From assembly GCA_017163975.1 (NCBI GenBank), contig JAFFSR010000307.1, positions 2,863,001 through 2,927,000 of the forward strand: DNA of 64,000 nt. The letters are read 5' to 3'. The notes beneath the pieces were generated by a model. The model saw only the letters and a program-made list of their open reading frames with translations, made no database searches and was not told the DNA's origin. Both the position numbers and the translations under genes were made by a program. Shown piece by piece: positions 23,545 through 34,534 of the stretch (its first letter is position 1; every line of letters starts with the position of its first letter). Source of the stretch: Anastatus disparis (Eukaryota; Arthropoda; Insecta; Hymenoptera; Eupelmidae).

Positions 23545-26500
23545 CATCATCATCATCCTTCGTAGAAGGATCAAGCGCACTGGAAAACCTTTCCACGCAT
23601 CTACCTGCTACCCCTCCTCCTACTGATGCTGCTGCTGTTGCTGGTGGTGTTGAAAGCGAAGAAGAAGAAGAAGAAGAAGAAGAAGAAGAAGAGTGGGGAG
23701 ACGAAAATGCATTGGAGGGAGAGATCGAGCCCGAGTCTATTTCCAATAGCTACGACAGTCATGAACGTAGTGACGACACTGAGAGGGATTTTCATACCTA
23801 CTCAAGCGGGAATTTAGACAGGTATGAGAATGCGAGTGAGAGAGAATCGAGTGTGAGTGAGGCTGGTAATATTCAAATAGGTCTCGGTAGAGGCGCTAGT
23901 GCGAGAGAATTTTCGATAAGACCACCAGGCGTAAGATTTCGTATTAATCAAAGAGGTAATCATTATATCAGAAAATTCCAATTAAATGCAACAAGATTAA
24001 TTCTTAGCATGCAACCCCTGCGGAAAATTTTAATCCAATTGTATGGTTAGAATTGATTATGCGGGATATACATGCATATTTAATATCATTAGGGGAAGAA
24101 AATGACTTAATAGGAATCAGTGTAAAAAGTATTCGCTTTAGCCATGGTCCGGCCGGAATGTCGCTAAGACCGATTATTGATTTTAATTACGACGATTTAT
24201 GGGAACTTATATCTAATTTAACTCAGAGCAACGAAAATTTTGAGATAGACGAAAGTTTTGTTATAGAGGCAACGTATGTTAATTTACCACGAGGTACCGG
24301 TCAAAAAAATAAATTAAATATAAACATACTGCATAAAAAGTCAATAGTTTTTATACAAAATAAAGACAATTTGTGTTTGCCGCGAGCATTAGTAGTTGGA
24401 GAGATGTATATAAATTATAAAAATAACGATTCTAACGATATGAAAAAGCAGTGGTCGTTCATTCGCGATGGCCGCAGAACTTTGCAAAAAGAGTACGCTT
24501 TGCAGTTGATAAAAAATGCAGAATTGAATATTCCGACGGAAGGGTGGGGGTTTCGTGAACTAGATAAATTTCAGAAATACTATAGTAGACTTGGCATTGC
24601 TATACAAGTATATTATAAAAGTAATTTCGGAAGTGGGGAACCACCATTCTTTAACGGTCGCGCATCAATTGTCCAATCCAAAAATAATGTGAATTTACAA
24701 GGTGTCATAAATTTATATTATGATTCTGATGAACGTCATTATCATACTATTTTAAATATAACCGGAGCAGCATGTAAAAGATTTTTCTGTGAATATTGTA
24801 ATAAATGTTACAGATATATGACCAACATAGGTGTTCAAATACATGCCCAAACTGTTTTCTATCCCCATCATGTGAAAAAGAAAATGGTATTATCTTGAAA
24901 TGTAATGAATGCAATAGAACTTTTTTCAATAACGCTTGCTACAAAAATCACCAAACAAATGGAAACTATAAGGTAAAAAATAAAAAAATTTGCGAACTTA
25001 TTAAAATTTGCCAAGTTTGTAATCAAGTTATTCATGTTCATAGGGGTAAGCACGAATGCGGGGTTAATTGGTGTAAGCTTTGTCGCGGAAAACATTCTGT
25101 TAACGAGTTATGTTATATGCGCCCTCTAGCCGCGAATGACGATGCAGGCAATGTTCAAAAAAATACAAAGAAAACTCTGTTTGTATTTTACGATTTAGAA
25201 ACACAACAAGATAGAGAGTACAGAAGTCACACCAGCACGCGATTGCACGTTCCCAACCTCTGCGTTGTACAGCAAACATGTGATGATTGTTTGCAGAATG
25301 ATGATTATTCTCAAAGATGCGATACTTGTGGTATTCGCGAGCATGTTTTTCAAACAAACCCAATCAAGCAATTTTTAGATATGTGTATACGCGATAGAAC
25401 AGATTTTAAGCAAATTATATGCATTGCACACAATGCTGGTGGTTTTGACACACAATTTATGCTGAAAGAGTTAGTAGAAAAATATAGTCAAACATCACCC
25501 CAGGTGATTCTTAACGGACAAAATATAATTTTGCTACAATGCGGAAGAACAAAATTCATCGATAGTTTAAATTATTTCCATATGAAATTAAGCGCATTAA
25601 CGGAAACATTCGGCTTACCGGCTAGCGCGAAAAAGGGCTACTTTCCTCATCTGTTTAATAAAGTTGAGAACGAAAATTACGTAGGTCCATTGCCCAATAC
25701 GCATTTTTACGCGCCTGATTCCATGTCGTGCACAGAAAGAGATACCTTTTTTACGTGTTACGATTCCGAAACATTGAGCGGACGCGTATTCAATTTTAAA
25801 AATGAAATCGTAAAATATTGTCGTATGGATGTTGAAATTTTAAGACGCGCATGTTTGGCCTTTAGAAAAATTTTCTTAGACGTAGGACAAATCTGTCCGT
25901 TTACATCTGCAACTACTATCGCAAGTGTGTGTTCTCTCGTTTATAGAAAAAATTTCTTATTACCTAAGAGTATTGGAATTATACCTCCTGCAGGCTATCG
26001 ACGCTGTGATAAACATTCTCAGAAATCAATTGAATGGTTATTAGCATGTGAACGAGAAATCGGTCGTGAAATTATTCATGCTGGTAGGGCGAGAGAATTC
26101 AGGTTACCTGAAGGTTTTCTCGCAGATGGATTTTTGCCACCTTCATCGGAAAATCAGAATGAAAAGGATATAGTTTTTGAATACGAAGGTTGTTACACTC
26201 ACGGTTGTCCCAAATGCTTTGATAAAAATCGAGATACACCCATCGCTTTTGGACGTACGTTTAATGAAGTTTATGAAAATACATGGATAAAAATAAATAA
26301 AATTCGAAAATGCGGATATGAGGTTCGCTGCATATGGGAATGCGAATTCGATAAAATTAAACTTGAGAATCCGGAAATAGCTGAATACGCGCGTAATCAC
26401 CCTTTAATGAGTAATATTACTTTAAATCCTCGAGAAGCATTTTTTGGCGGAAGAACTGAAAATATAATTCCATATTATAAAATTAAGGAAGGTGAAAAAA

Positions 26501-27867
26501 TTAAATACACAGATATATGCTCCTTGTATCCTTACGTTTGCAAACGTGGACGATATCCCGTTGGACATCCAAAAATTTACATTGGAAATGAGTGTCGTGA
26601 ACTAACTGGAGAAAATAATAATGATTTGCAACGCGTTGAGGGACTGGTCAAGTGTAAAGTCTTACCACCGCGAAACCTGTACTTACCTTTGTTACCCGTT
26701 AAAATGCACGGTCGTTTGTTATTTGCTCTTTGTCGATCTTGTTGCGAAGAAATGCGAGGAAGCGACTGTAATCATGAAAATGCTGGTGAACGAGAATTTA
26801 CGGGTACTTGGGTAGCCGACGAATTATGTAAAGCTGTCGAACTTGGCTACCGTATAACGAAAATATACGTTATATGTAAATACGAAATGACACGCTTTAA
26901 CGGTATTAACGGGGGTCTTTTTGCTGGATACGTAAATACGTTTTTGAAAATAAAACAAGAAGCAAGCGGATGGCCCGCCTGGTGTGTAAATGACGAGCAT
27001 GAGAAATTGCGGTACTTGGATGAGTATGAAAAAAACGAAGGTATTCGATTAGATCGCGAGAAAATAGAAAAAAATGCTGGTCTAAGAGCTGTAGCAAAAC
27101 TTTGTTTAAATTCTTTTTGGGGAAAGTTTGGACAACGCAGCAACTTAAAACAAACGGAAATCGTGAAATCGCGCGAAAATCTTTTGCGATTATTAACCTC
27201 TCCTGACAAAGAAGTTCTAAGTATTTTACCTGTAAACGACGATATTTTATACGTTCATTGGCAGCTTAGAGAAGAAGCCGTTGAAGCATCATTCAATACA
27301 AATGTGGTAATAGCAGCATTCACAACTGCGCAAGCCAGGCTAGAATTGTACAAACGCATGGAAAAGCTTGATAGACGTACTCTGTACTGTGATACCGATT
27401 CGTGTATTTTTGTAAAAAAGGACGATTCAGATGAATACGAGCCAGCCTTGGGAAACTTATTGGGTGATATGACGGATAAATTAAGATCTTACGGTCCTGG
27501 CACTTACATAGATACCATGATGTCTGCAGCACCAAAGTTTTACGCTTATCGTGCTGTGACACCGTCAGGAAATACTTATGAATGTTGCAAGGTTAGGGGA
27601 ATAACTCTAAATTTCAAAAATTCATTTAAAATAAATTTTGATAGTATTAAAACGCTCATAGACGAGGTATTTGCGAGAAAGCTTAGAGAAGAGAATGAGA
27701 AAGAGACGAATGAAAACGAAATACGATTGAATTTTAAATCTATACGACGCACACCTTACCACGAGGTCATAACAAGAGAAGAATTCAAAACCTGTAGCGT
27801 TGTTTTGAAAAAAAGACGATATGTTTCCTTATCGCTTTCTCTTCCTTTTGGTTACAATAGTGAATGA
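23545..27867 (+). pseudogene. polB: protein-primed family B DNA polymerase, two frameshifts
   Basis: Replicates the element by protein priming. After an acceptor (TTTTTCATAG) comes a Ser/Glu-rich N-terminal region with a (GAA)n tract, then NPIVWLELIMRDIHAYL, a Cys-rich zinc-binding stretch (24789-25100), the 3'-5' exonuclease motifs FYDLE (about 25185), AHNAGGFD (25430) and YCRMDVEILRR (25815), and polymerase motifs DICSLYP (26510), KLCLNSFWGKFG (27095), YCDTDS (27385) and KVRGITL (27590). The frame changes near 24010-24030 and again near 24805-24820, each by one base, so the protein is broken. The catalytic residues themselves look intact. No in-frame ATG exists between 23545 and the first frameshift, implying an upstream exon. 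Roughly 1,440 codons, long for the family. Confidence 0.9.
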
Positions 27868-28196
27868 ACAAAATATGAATGATAAAAAATAATAAAAAAA
27901 TTCCATGAAATCTATTTTATTTTAGAAAACAATTATCAATAATTCATAAACGCTAACAATACGCTAACACCCCGCGCGGTGATAAGCTTATACTTTTCTT
28001 ATTTAGCTAATTAACGCGGAAAATAAGCTTATCCCCGCACACGTGTTGAATAAGCTAATAAAAAACACGTGTGCCCGCGCCGCCGCCGCCACCGCCCTCC
28101 CTACATCACAACTACTTAACTTGAAAAAAAAATAAAATAAAGAGGGGTTTCAACATAAAAGTATAAAACTTATGCCTCCTGTATTCAGTATTCGAA
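27868..28196 (+). promoter_or_regulatory. intergenic control region with hairpins, E-boxes and TATA
   Basis: Contains two inverted pairs (around GATAAGCTTATAC / AATAAGCTTATC, and CACACGTGTTG / AACACGTGTG), giving two CACGTG boxes, then a GCC-repeat patch and TATAAAA at 28162-28168, 29 bases between box end and the ATPase ATG. It separates polymerase from the virion gene block, suggesting a late promoter. Confidence 0.4.
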
Positions 28197-28859
28197 ATGG
28201 ATACACGATGGAAACATCCCTTTACGTGTATAATTTCGGGGCCTACTGTGTGTGGGAAAACTGTTTTTGTAAAGCGATTTCTCTGTAATTTGCCACAAAT
28301 GTGCGATGTGAATTTTGATCGTATTCTCTTTTATTACGCCGAATGGCAAGAAGCATACCGTAGCGAGTTTAAAGTAGGTGGTAATCAACGCATCGAATTT
28401 CGAGAAGGCTTACCGCAAGCTACAGACTATTCCAATGACAATGATAAGAGAAAATTACTCATACTCGACGATCTGATGCGCGAATCATCGAATAATATAG
28501 TACTTGATTTATTCACAAAAGGTTGTCATCATAAAAATATCAGTGTAATTTTCATCACGCAAAATATTTTTCATAGGGGGCCAAATCAGCGCGATTTATC
28601 GTTGAATTCAAATTATATTGTGTTGTTCAAAAATCCGAGAGATCGCGCGCAAATACAATTTCTCGCTCGACAAGTTTACCCTGAGGATCCAAAGTTCTTG
28701 CAAAAAGCCTACATCGATGCCTGTAGTAGGCCATTTAGCTATCTTTTATTGGATTTGAAACAAGATACTCCAGATGAGTTTCGCTTTCGCACCGACATAT
28801 TTCCCGATGACAACTTGCACTATGCTTACGTGCCTAAATTTTCATCGAGATTCAGGTGA
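28197..28859 (+). CDS. DNA-packaging ATPase (FtsK/HerA type)
   Basis: Powers genome packaging into the capsid in Polintons and related viruses. 220 residues, intact. Walker A GPTVCGKT at residues 15-22, Walker B LLILDD at 87-92, and a VIFITQN strand at 117-123 in the sensor position. Length fits the family. ATG 28197 follows a TATA box closely and Walker A sits near the N terminus as usual. It starts the virion gene block. Confidence 0.9.
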   Translation: MDTRWKHPFTCIISGPTVCGKTVFVKRFLCNLPQMCDVNFDRILFYYAEWQEAYRSEFKVGGNQRIEFREGLPQATDYSNDNDKRKLLILDDLMRESSNNIVLDLFTKGCHHKNISVIFITQNIFHRGPNQRDLSLNSNYIVLFKNPRDRAQIQFLARQVYPEDPKFLQKAYIDACSRPFSYLLLDLKQDTPDEFRFRTDIFPDDNLHYAYVPKFSSRFR

Positions 28860-28917
28860 GCATGAAGAAATAAAAAGAAAGAAGCATCCGTAGCGGAGAA
28901 GCAGTCTTCAAATAGCG

Positions 28918-29379
28918 ATGGCTGAGACAACATCAATGGCCCCATCTGAAACAAAAAGAAAACCAGGAGGAGGAGGAAAGAGAAAAAGTTCCATCAAGTC
29001 TAGCACCTGCTGTACGCCTGGGAAATTATATTCAAAAAAGCACGTTGCACTTTTAAATGCTCTGAGCCACGCTGATAGTCAACAGCGCTCAGCTTTGATT
29101 CGTACAGCCGATAAAAATCTCATAAAGTGTATTTGCGAGTGTGCACTCAATGTATTGCAAGGTGTTGTAAAATTATAAACTCGTGAACAAAACCGTTTAA
29201 AAAAACACAAAACTATATTAAGAAAATTAGTAAAAAGTGGAAGAAAAACAGCTGGTGGTGCTGGTGCTTGGAAAGCTAAAAAATGTACTATAATTCAGAG
29301 TGGTGGTTCTTTTTTACCACTTCTATTGGCTCCACTGATAAGTACAATTTTTTCCAAATTTTTAGGAAACAAAAATTAA
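28918..29379 (+). pseudogene. pX-like Polinton core protein, in-frame stop
   Basis: A widespread Polinton virion-type family: basic N terminus (KRKPGGGGKRKSS), a conserved helical block with RTADKNLIKCICECALNVL, then a basic segment and a glycine plus hydrophobic tail (GGSFLPLLLAPLIS) reminiscent of adenoviral pX/pVI peptides. A TAA at 29176-29178 splits the 153-codon frame; the tail continues in the same frame to 29379. The 86-residue first part may still be made. The role in genome condensation is inferred. Confidence 0.65.
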
Positions 29380-29406
29380 TTTTCTTCCAAGGCAAAACAA
29401 AAAATT

Positions 29407-30587
29407 ATGGAACGCGCTCGAAAAATGGTCATTGTCCCCGAAAAAACTCTGGAACAAATACAAGGTTTTTCGCAGCAGCAGCAGCAGGGAGGAGCTGTGC
29501 CTATAATTAATTCTTCGACAAATAGCACAACTGAAAATATTGAAAAAACTATACAGACACCTGGTGATAATTTAACACGGCTTGATTTGGAAATGTATAA
29601 AATTATTAATTCTAAAAGTTTTAGCAGTGAGCGAGAAAAGTGTAAAAATTATTTGCAAGTTTTGAGGCGTTATTTATTTTTCAAAGATAACGAACGTATG
29701 GATGATGGTGAAATTGATCGAGATATTGACGAAATCGAAGCTACACTGACACCTCTAACAGGAGAAAAAATACTCGATAACGTGCCTAAAATTTATGCTA
29801 GAAAAGCACGACATTTACTAAAACATTGGCGAACTTTTGAGCCAGATCCATTAAAATGGGATAGTACTGGAAGCGTTATCGTAGATGGAAAACTTATACC
29901 ACGGTCTAACATAGCAGAATTGCTTAACGGCATGTCGGAGCTGCAGCAATTGAGTTTTGCTTTTTTTATTTTATCAATATCTTTTTAAATTCATAAATTA
30001 AACAAATATAATGACTTGTCCGCACTAAAGCTATATTAGTACAATAATTTTTGTTAAAATAAAAAATCATTTGGACTTGTTATTTTTTTATGAGCTTCGA
30101 TTGGAAATTAGATATTAAACTCGGCAAACCTAACCTTAAAATACGATACATTGAAAGTTTTTATTATAACTTTGTATGTATAATATTTTGGTGGATTTCT
30201 TGGGTTGTCCGCACTAGAGTTTAATCTTACAAATTTTTTCTTTGTAGTAAAAAAACTCGATTAAACGCATCGTTTATTCATAAGTTAGGATTGGAAACAT
30301 TATTAGAAGGCGGACAGCTTCGTCATGCTCTTAACGATGTTTTGAAAAAGAAAAAGAAAAAGATCGAGGATGATGACGAAGCGCCCATTGGTAGATTTGA
30401 ATTTGCAAAGTTTATCGGGAGTTCAGAAACGCCTAATGATCTGATCGGAAACACGGAAATTCTAAAAATTGCTAATAGGCTAACGTCTCCTTTAAATACT
30501 GCTAAACGAAAAATGTTATCACCAGTATTTACTCCACCCGTAACGAGACATGCTGCTAAGAAAAAGTGGCTCAACGCGGACCTATGA
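29407..30587 (+). pseudogene. conserved Polinton PX-type protein interrupted by a family D MITE
   Basis: The N-terminal 172 codons carry features common to arthropod Polintons: a Gln tract, DNLTRLDLEMYKIIN, a KNYLQVLRRYLFF helix and a WDSTGSVIVDGKLIP hairpin. At 29924-29927 (TTAA) a 411-bp MITE splits the gene; coding resumes at 30335 with a Lys-run, an acidic patch and a Pro/basic tail (PPVTRHAAKKK). The stop overlaps the integrase ATG as ATGA. The flanking halves are in register if the MITE is discounted. Function unknown. Confidence 0.7.
29924..30334 (+). mobile_element. TTAA MITE, family D, copy 3, inside the PX gene
   Basis: 411 bp, same orientation and nearly the same sequence as 9835-10245. 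TTAA at both ends is the only duplication. Confidence 0.85.
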
Positions 30588-31708
30588 AGAGAATGTCTTT
30601 GGAAAATCAGTATTACGACCCTTCGCACGAAGCAGGTTATGCGGGAGCGCGAAATTTAATACGTGTAAATATAAAGGGTAAATCATTGAAAAACAGAGAA
30701 AAAGAACAAAAACGAATACACGACTGGTTGAATAATCAAGATGCTTATACTCTTCACCGTCCTGTAAGAAAAAAATTTCCTAGATTACACTATAACGTAA
30801 CTAACGTGGATGACGTTTGGGAAGCAGATTTGTGTCAGCTAACAAGTCTTAAAAAAGAAAATGACGGTTATTCGTATTTACTAGTAGTCATTGACGTGCT
30901 CAGTAAATATGCATGGGTAGAACCACTGAGGGATAAAACAGCGCATACTGTATCAGCTGCATCAGAGAAGATTCTTAAGCGAGCCAATGGTCGTACACCT
31001 GTTTACTTACAAACTGACAAAGGTAAAGAATTTGTTGGTGCAGGTTTGCAAAATACTCTTAAAAAATATGACTTACAGTTTAGAGCGGCAAGAAATCCGG
31101 ACATTAAGGCGGCAGTGGTAGAACGTCTTAATCGAACTCTCAAAGAACGTGTTTGGAGATATTTCACACATCGCAATACACATAGGTACATCGATGTAAT
31201 ACAAAAGATAGTTTATGTATACAACAATACAGTACATTCAGGTATAAAGATGAAACCTTCAGAGGTTAATTTATATAACGCAGCTGAGGCACGAGCGTAT
31301 TTACAGAGGCGCGCTCTTCAGCAAAGAAAAAATCAAAGGCAAATAAAAGACCGTAAATACGAGGTTGGTGACTACGTGAGGATCAGTCGCTCTAAGGGAA
31401 CCTTTGCGAAAGGATTCGAGAAGAATTATAGCGAGGAAGTATTTAAAGTTAAACGCTTTTCTATCAGGCAAAATCTTTATACCTACGAGTTACAAGATTT
31501 ACAAGGAGAGGATATTGACGGTTTCTTTTATACAGAAGAATTGGCTCCTGTAGGATCACAACGACTACTGGAAGATCAAAATTTTAAAATTGAACGAGTT
31601 CTTCGGACCAAAGGAAGCGGAAATAAAAAACAGCTATTTGTAAAGTGGAAAGGATATCCGGATAAATTTAATTCTTGGATAAAAGCATCGGACGTTGAAA
31701 GAATTTAA
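30584..31708 (+). CDS. int: retroviral-type integrase with C-terminal chromodomain
   Basis: Inserts the element into chromosomal DNA. 374 residues from ATG 30584, chosen because it overlaps the previous stop (ATGA). The rve core has catalytic D82 (WEADL), D145 (LQTDKGKEF) and E180 (VVERLNRTL), a D,D35E spacing. The C-terminal 50 residues form a chromodomain (FKIERVL...LFVKWKGYPDKFNSWI) that may target chromatin. No N-terminal zinc finger is visible. Open and intact, unlike most neighbours. Confidence 0.92.
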   Translation: MKRMSLENQYYDPSHEAGYAGARNLIRVNIKGKSLKNREKEQKRIHDWLNNQDAYTLHRPVRKKFPRLHYNVTNVDDVWEADLCQLTSLKKENDGYSYLLVVIDVLSKYAWVEPLRDKTAHTVSAASEKILKRANGRTPVYLQTDKGKEFVGAGLQNTLKKYDLQFRAARNPDIKAAVVERLNRTLKERVWRYFTHRNTHRYIDVIQKIVYVYNNTVHSGIKMKPSEVNLYNAAEARAYLQRRALQQRKNQRQIKDRKYEVGDYVRISRSKGTFAKGFEKNYSEEVFKVKRFSIRQNLYTYELQDLQGEDIDGFFYTEELAPVGSQRLLEDQNFKIERVLRTKGSGNKKQLFVKWKGYPDKFNSWIKASDVERI

Positions 31709-31713
31709 AAATA

Positions 31714-32526
31714 ATGGATAATCTAGATGATTTTTATTTAGTACTACCGAGTAACAGTAGTATGCGCTATTTTTCCGACAATACGACTACTTGTTTTACC
31801 ACTTATTTATGTCGTGAAATTAGATTAATCGGTAACTGGCAGGTCGGTATAGCCGAAATACACATACCCTGTACTATTATGCATATTCAAGAACCTGAAG
31901 CTTATTATACTTTCAAATTAGGAAGTGCTAAGCCCAAAGTTTCGAAAAATAATGGGTTTTGTAATTTCCCTCATGGCGTATACAGTAGCATTGAACAACT
32001 TGCGGAAGAAATAAATAAAGTACACGAGGCGCGTGAACATCAGAAGCTTGAATCGACTGAATTTCAGAAAGGTTATTACACCTTAAAAAGGATTTGCATT
32101 TGCGAAGAGCCGCACTACACGACTTTCAACGAAAAAATTCGTCGTATTTTTGGTTTTGAAGATATTGTCCACAGAGAAACAGGAACTTTTGTCACTTCCA
32201 ACTCAGGAACAAGTATAAATGTGGGCAATAGACCAGCTAGTTTAGCACGGGCCATACCCGATCAGCTCTACGTTTACACAGACATATGCGAACCTTATGC
32301 AGTTGGTGATACGGAAACGGCACTTTTACGCATTGTAGCCCTGGAAAATTCAAAGTACAAATTCGGATCAACCGTCGTCAAACAGTTTGCACCGATTCAA
32401 TACATACCTCTACTACATCATACCTTTCGAAATATTGTTATCGATATAAGAGATCAGCATGGGCGTAAAATACCATTTGAGTATAGAACGCTGACGGTTA
32501 CGCTTCATTTCAAGCGTAGTCGTTAA
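31714..32526 (+). CDS. conserved Polinton structural-type protein (minor capsid candidate)
   Basis: 270 residues, intact, five bases after the integrase stop. The opening (FYLVLPSNSSMRYF then TTTCFTTYL) and the WQVGIAEIHIP strand mark a family found in nearly every metazoan Polinton; the rest is beta-rich with no membrane segment. The position among virion genes fits a minor capsid or penton-type role, but no motif proves it. Confidence 0.75.
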   Translation: MDNLDDFYLVLPSNSSMRYFSDNTTTCFTTYLCREIRLIGNWQVGIAEIHIPCTIMHIQEPEAYYTFKLGSAKPKVSKNNGFCNFPHGVYSSIEQLAEEINKVHEAREHQKLESTEFQKGYYTLKRICICEEPHYTTFNEKIRRIFGFEDIVHRETGTFVTSNSGTSINVGNRPASLARAIPDQLYVYTDICEPYAVGDTETALLRIVALENSKYKFGSTVVKQFAPIQYIPLLHHTFRNIVIDIRDQHGRKIPFEYRTLTVTLHFKRSR

Positions 32527-32538
32527 ATACGTAGCGAT

Positions 32539-33056
32539 ATGAGTTATTATATTCATTACTACGACGAGCAGGCTGGTGGTGGTGAAAGCGGTATTAAAAA
32601 CGTTTACTCTGGTTCAACGTTTCAAAGAGGCTCTGGAATTGGTAGTTTTCTCGGAGGATTATTTAGAAAAATTGTGCCATATCTTGCCAGTGGGGCCAAG
32701 GCAGTAGGCAAAGAGCCGTCCGAACAGGCTTGAACGTGCTAGACGACGTGACGAATAAGAGAGCGAATTTTAAAGAGTCTCTCAACACGCGTGCTCGAGA
32801 GTCGGGTCGAAATTTGAAAAGAAAAGCAGCTAATAAAATTTCCGATATTATGAAAGGTAGTGGATATAAAGATGTTACTGCTAAGCGCAAACGACAGTCA
32901 ACGCGAGCTCGTGTTCCCGCACACAACGCATCGAGCAAGAAAAGAAAGACAAAGAGAAAGACAAATAAGCGTGGTATAGGCAAGAAAATGAAAACATCAA
33001 GGCGAAAGAAGAAGAAAGTATTGAGAAGTGTATCTGACATTTTTGGACCTAAATAA
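32539..33056 (+). pseudogene. pVI-like virion core protein, frameshifted
   Basis: The N-terminal half has SYYIHYYDEQAGGG, a YSGSTFQRGSGIGSFLGGLF amphipathic segment and KIVPYLASGAKAVGK, as in the pVI-like membrane-active/core proteins of Polintons. The frame shifts by one base near 32710-32718; the continuation reads TGLNVLDDV and ends in a very basic tail (KKRKTKRKTNKRGIGKK) suited to DNA binding. The short N-terminal product would stop at 32733. Confidence 0.65.
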
Positions 33057-33070
33057 ATCATTCAAAAAAA

Positions 33071-34411
33071 ATGGCTTTTCTACACGCGTGCAGTGGTGAA
33101 GGTACGAAGAGCGAACTAGATATTTTTACTCTTCCCCCGACGCAAACTTCAATTGAAAGCAGTTCTTTTCTCTACTACAAACCTGTATCATCTCTCAGCA
33201 ATGAAAGCAATTCACCATTAGAATTTTTGGTTCCTGGTTCGACCGAGCATTACATCGATCTAGCGCATACAATGTTGCAAGTAAGCGTGGAAATTACACC
33301 CGTGGGAACCGACGCCGAGAATGCAAAAGTTGCTCCTATTAACAATTTTTTACATTCGTTGTTCGAGCAAACGGACATCTTTTTCAATTCAAAGCTAGTT
33401 TCACCCCCAAACAACGCCTATCCTTACAGAGCTTACATAGAAACGCTCTTCAATTACGCTTCTCCTGCCTTAACATCACACCTCACCTCCGCATTTTGGT
33501 ATGCGGACACAGCAGGATGTATGGATGCATCACCAGCAATTGCTACCGAAACAGTTGGGGCCAATGTCGGTTCTCGGAATCGTCAATACTTTACAGCTGG
33601 CGGTAAAGTTGTCGATATGATTGGCCACCTCCATTGCGATGTATTTAATCAAGGTAAATTTTTGGTAAACGGTGTTGAGATGCGAGTGAGACTCGTTCGT
33701 AGCAAGGACGCGTTTTGTTTGATGGATTTCACTGATGACGGAAAATTTTCAGTGCGCATCAGAGAAGCGACGCTAATCGTCCGTCGAGCTTAAATAAGTC
33801 CAGCCATACTATTGGCTCATGCTAATGCTTTGAACAAAACCACTGCAAAATACCCAATAACAAGAGTGGAAGTGAAATCATTCACTTTACATAGCGGAAT
33901 TTTAGGAGATACTCTTGATAATGTTATATTGGGCCAGTTGCCAAAAAGGATCATCATAGGTTTTGTGAGTAACCGAGCCTTCAACGGCAATCGTCAATTG
34001 AATCCTTTCAACTTTCAACATTATTCTATCAATTTTCTCTCTCTTTACGTCGATGGAGTACAAATACCAAGCAAACCCCTACAGCCAAAATACACAGGAA
34101 ATAATAAACTCTATGTAGACGCTTATCACACGCTATTCTCCGGTACTGGTATACATTTTCTCAACGAGGGTATCGATGTTAGCCGAACCTCTTATCCAGA
34201 AGGTTACTGTCTCTTTGCATTCGACTTGACGCCTGATTTGTCGGCTCATTTTTCATCACATTGGAATCTCGTGCGCTCGGGTGCTCTGCGCATTGAAGTT
34301 CGCTTTGAGCAGGCTCTTAGGGAAACAATAAATTGCACCGTTTACGCCGAATTCGATAACGTGCTAGAAATCGATTCAAACAGACAAATTATTACGGATT
34401 TTAATGCCTAA
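33071..34411 (+). pseudogene. MCP: major capsid protein (double jelly-roll), in-frame stop
   Basis: Builds the icosahedral shell. Family signatures: ELDIFTLPPTQTSIE, YIDLAHTMLQV, AYRAYIETLFNY, LTSAFWYADTAG, VDMIGHLHCDVFNQ, RLVRSKDAFCLM, then LAHANALNKTTAKYPITRV and NPFNFQHYSINFLSLYVDG. This is the family often labelled 'F54H12.2-like' in animal genomes. One TAA at 33791-33793 cuts the 446-codon frame between the two jelly-rolls; the same frame then stays open to 34411. An ATG at 33071 with ELDIFTLPP at its usual place supports the start. Confidence 0.88.
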
Positions 34412-34534
34412 GGTGGAAGGGGTGGAGAAAATAATGGGAGAAACATTATAAGACCATTCGTTTCATTTCTCATTGCTCTAGTTGCTTCTTACACTCAGTC
34501 GTAGTAGTACACACGAGCTCGCGTTTTCACCACG

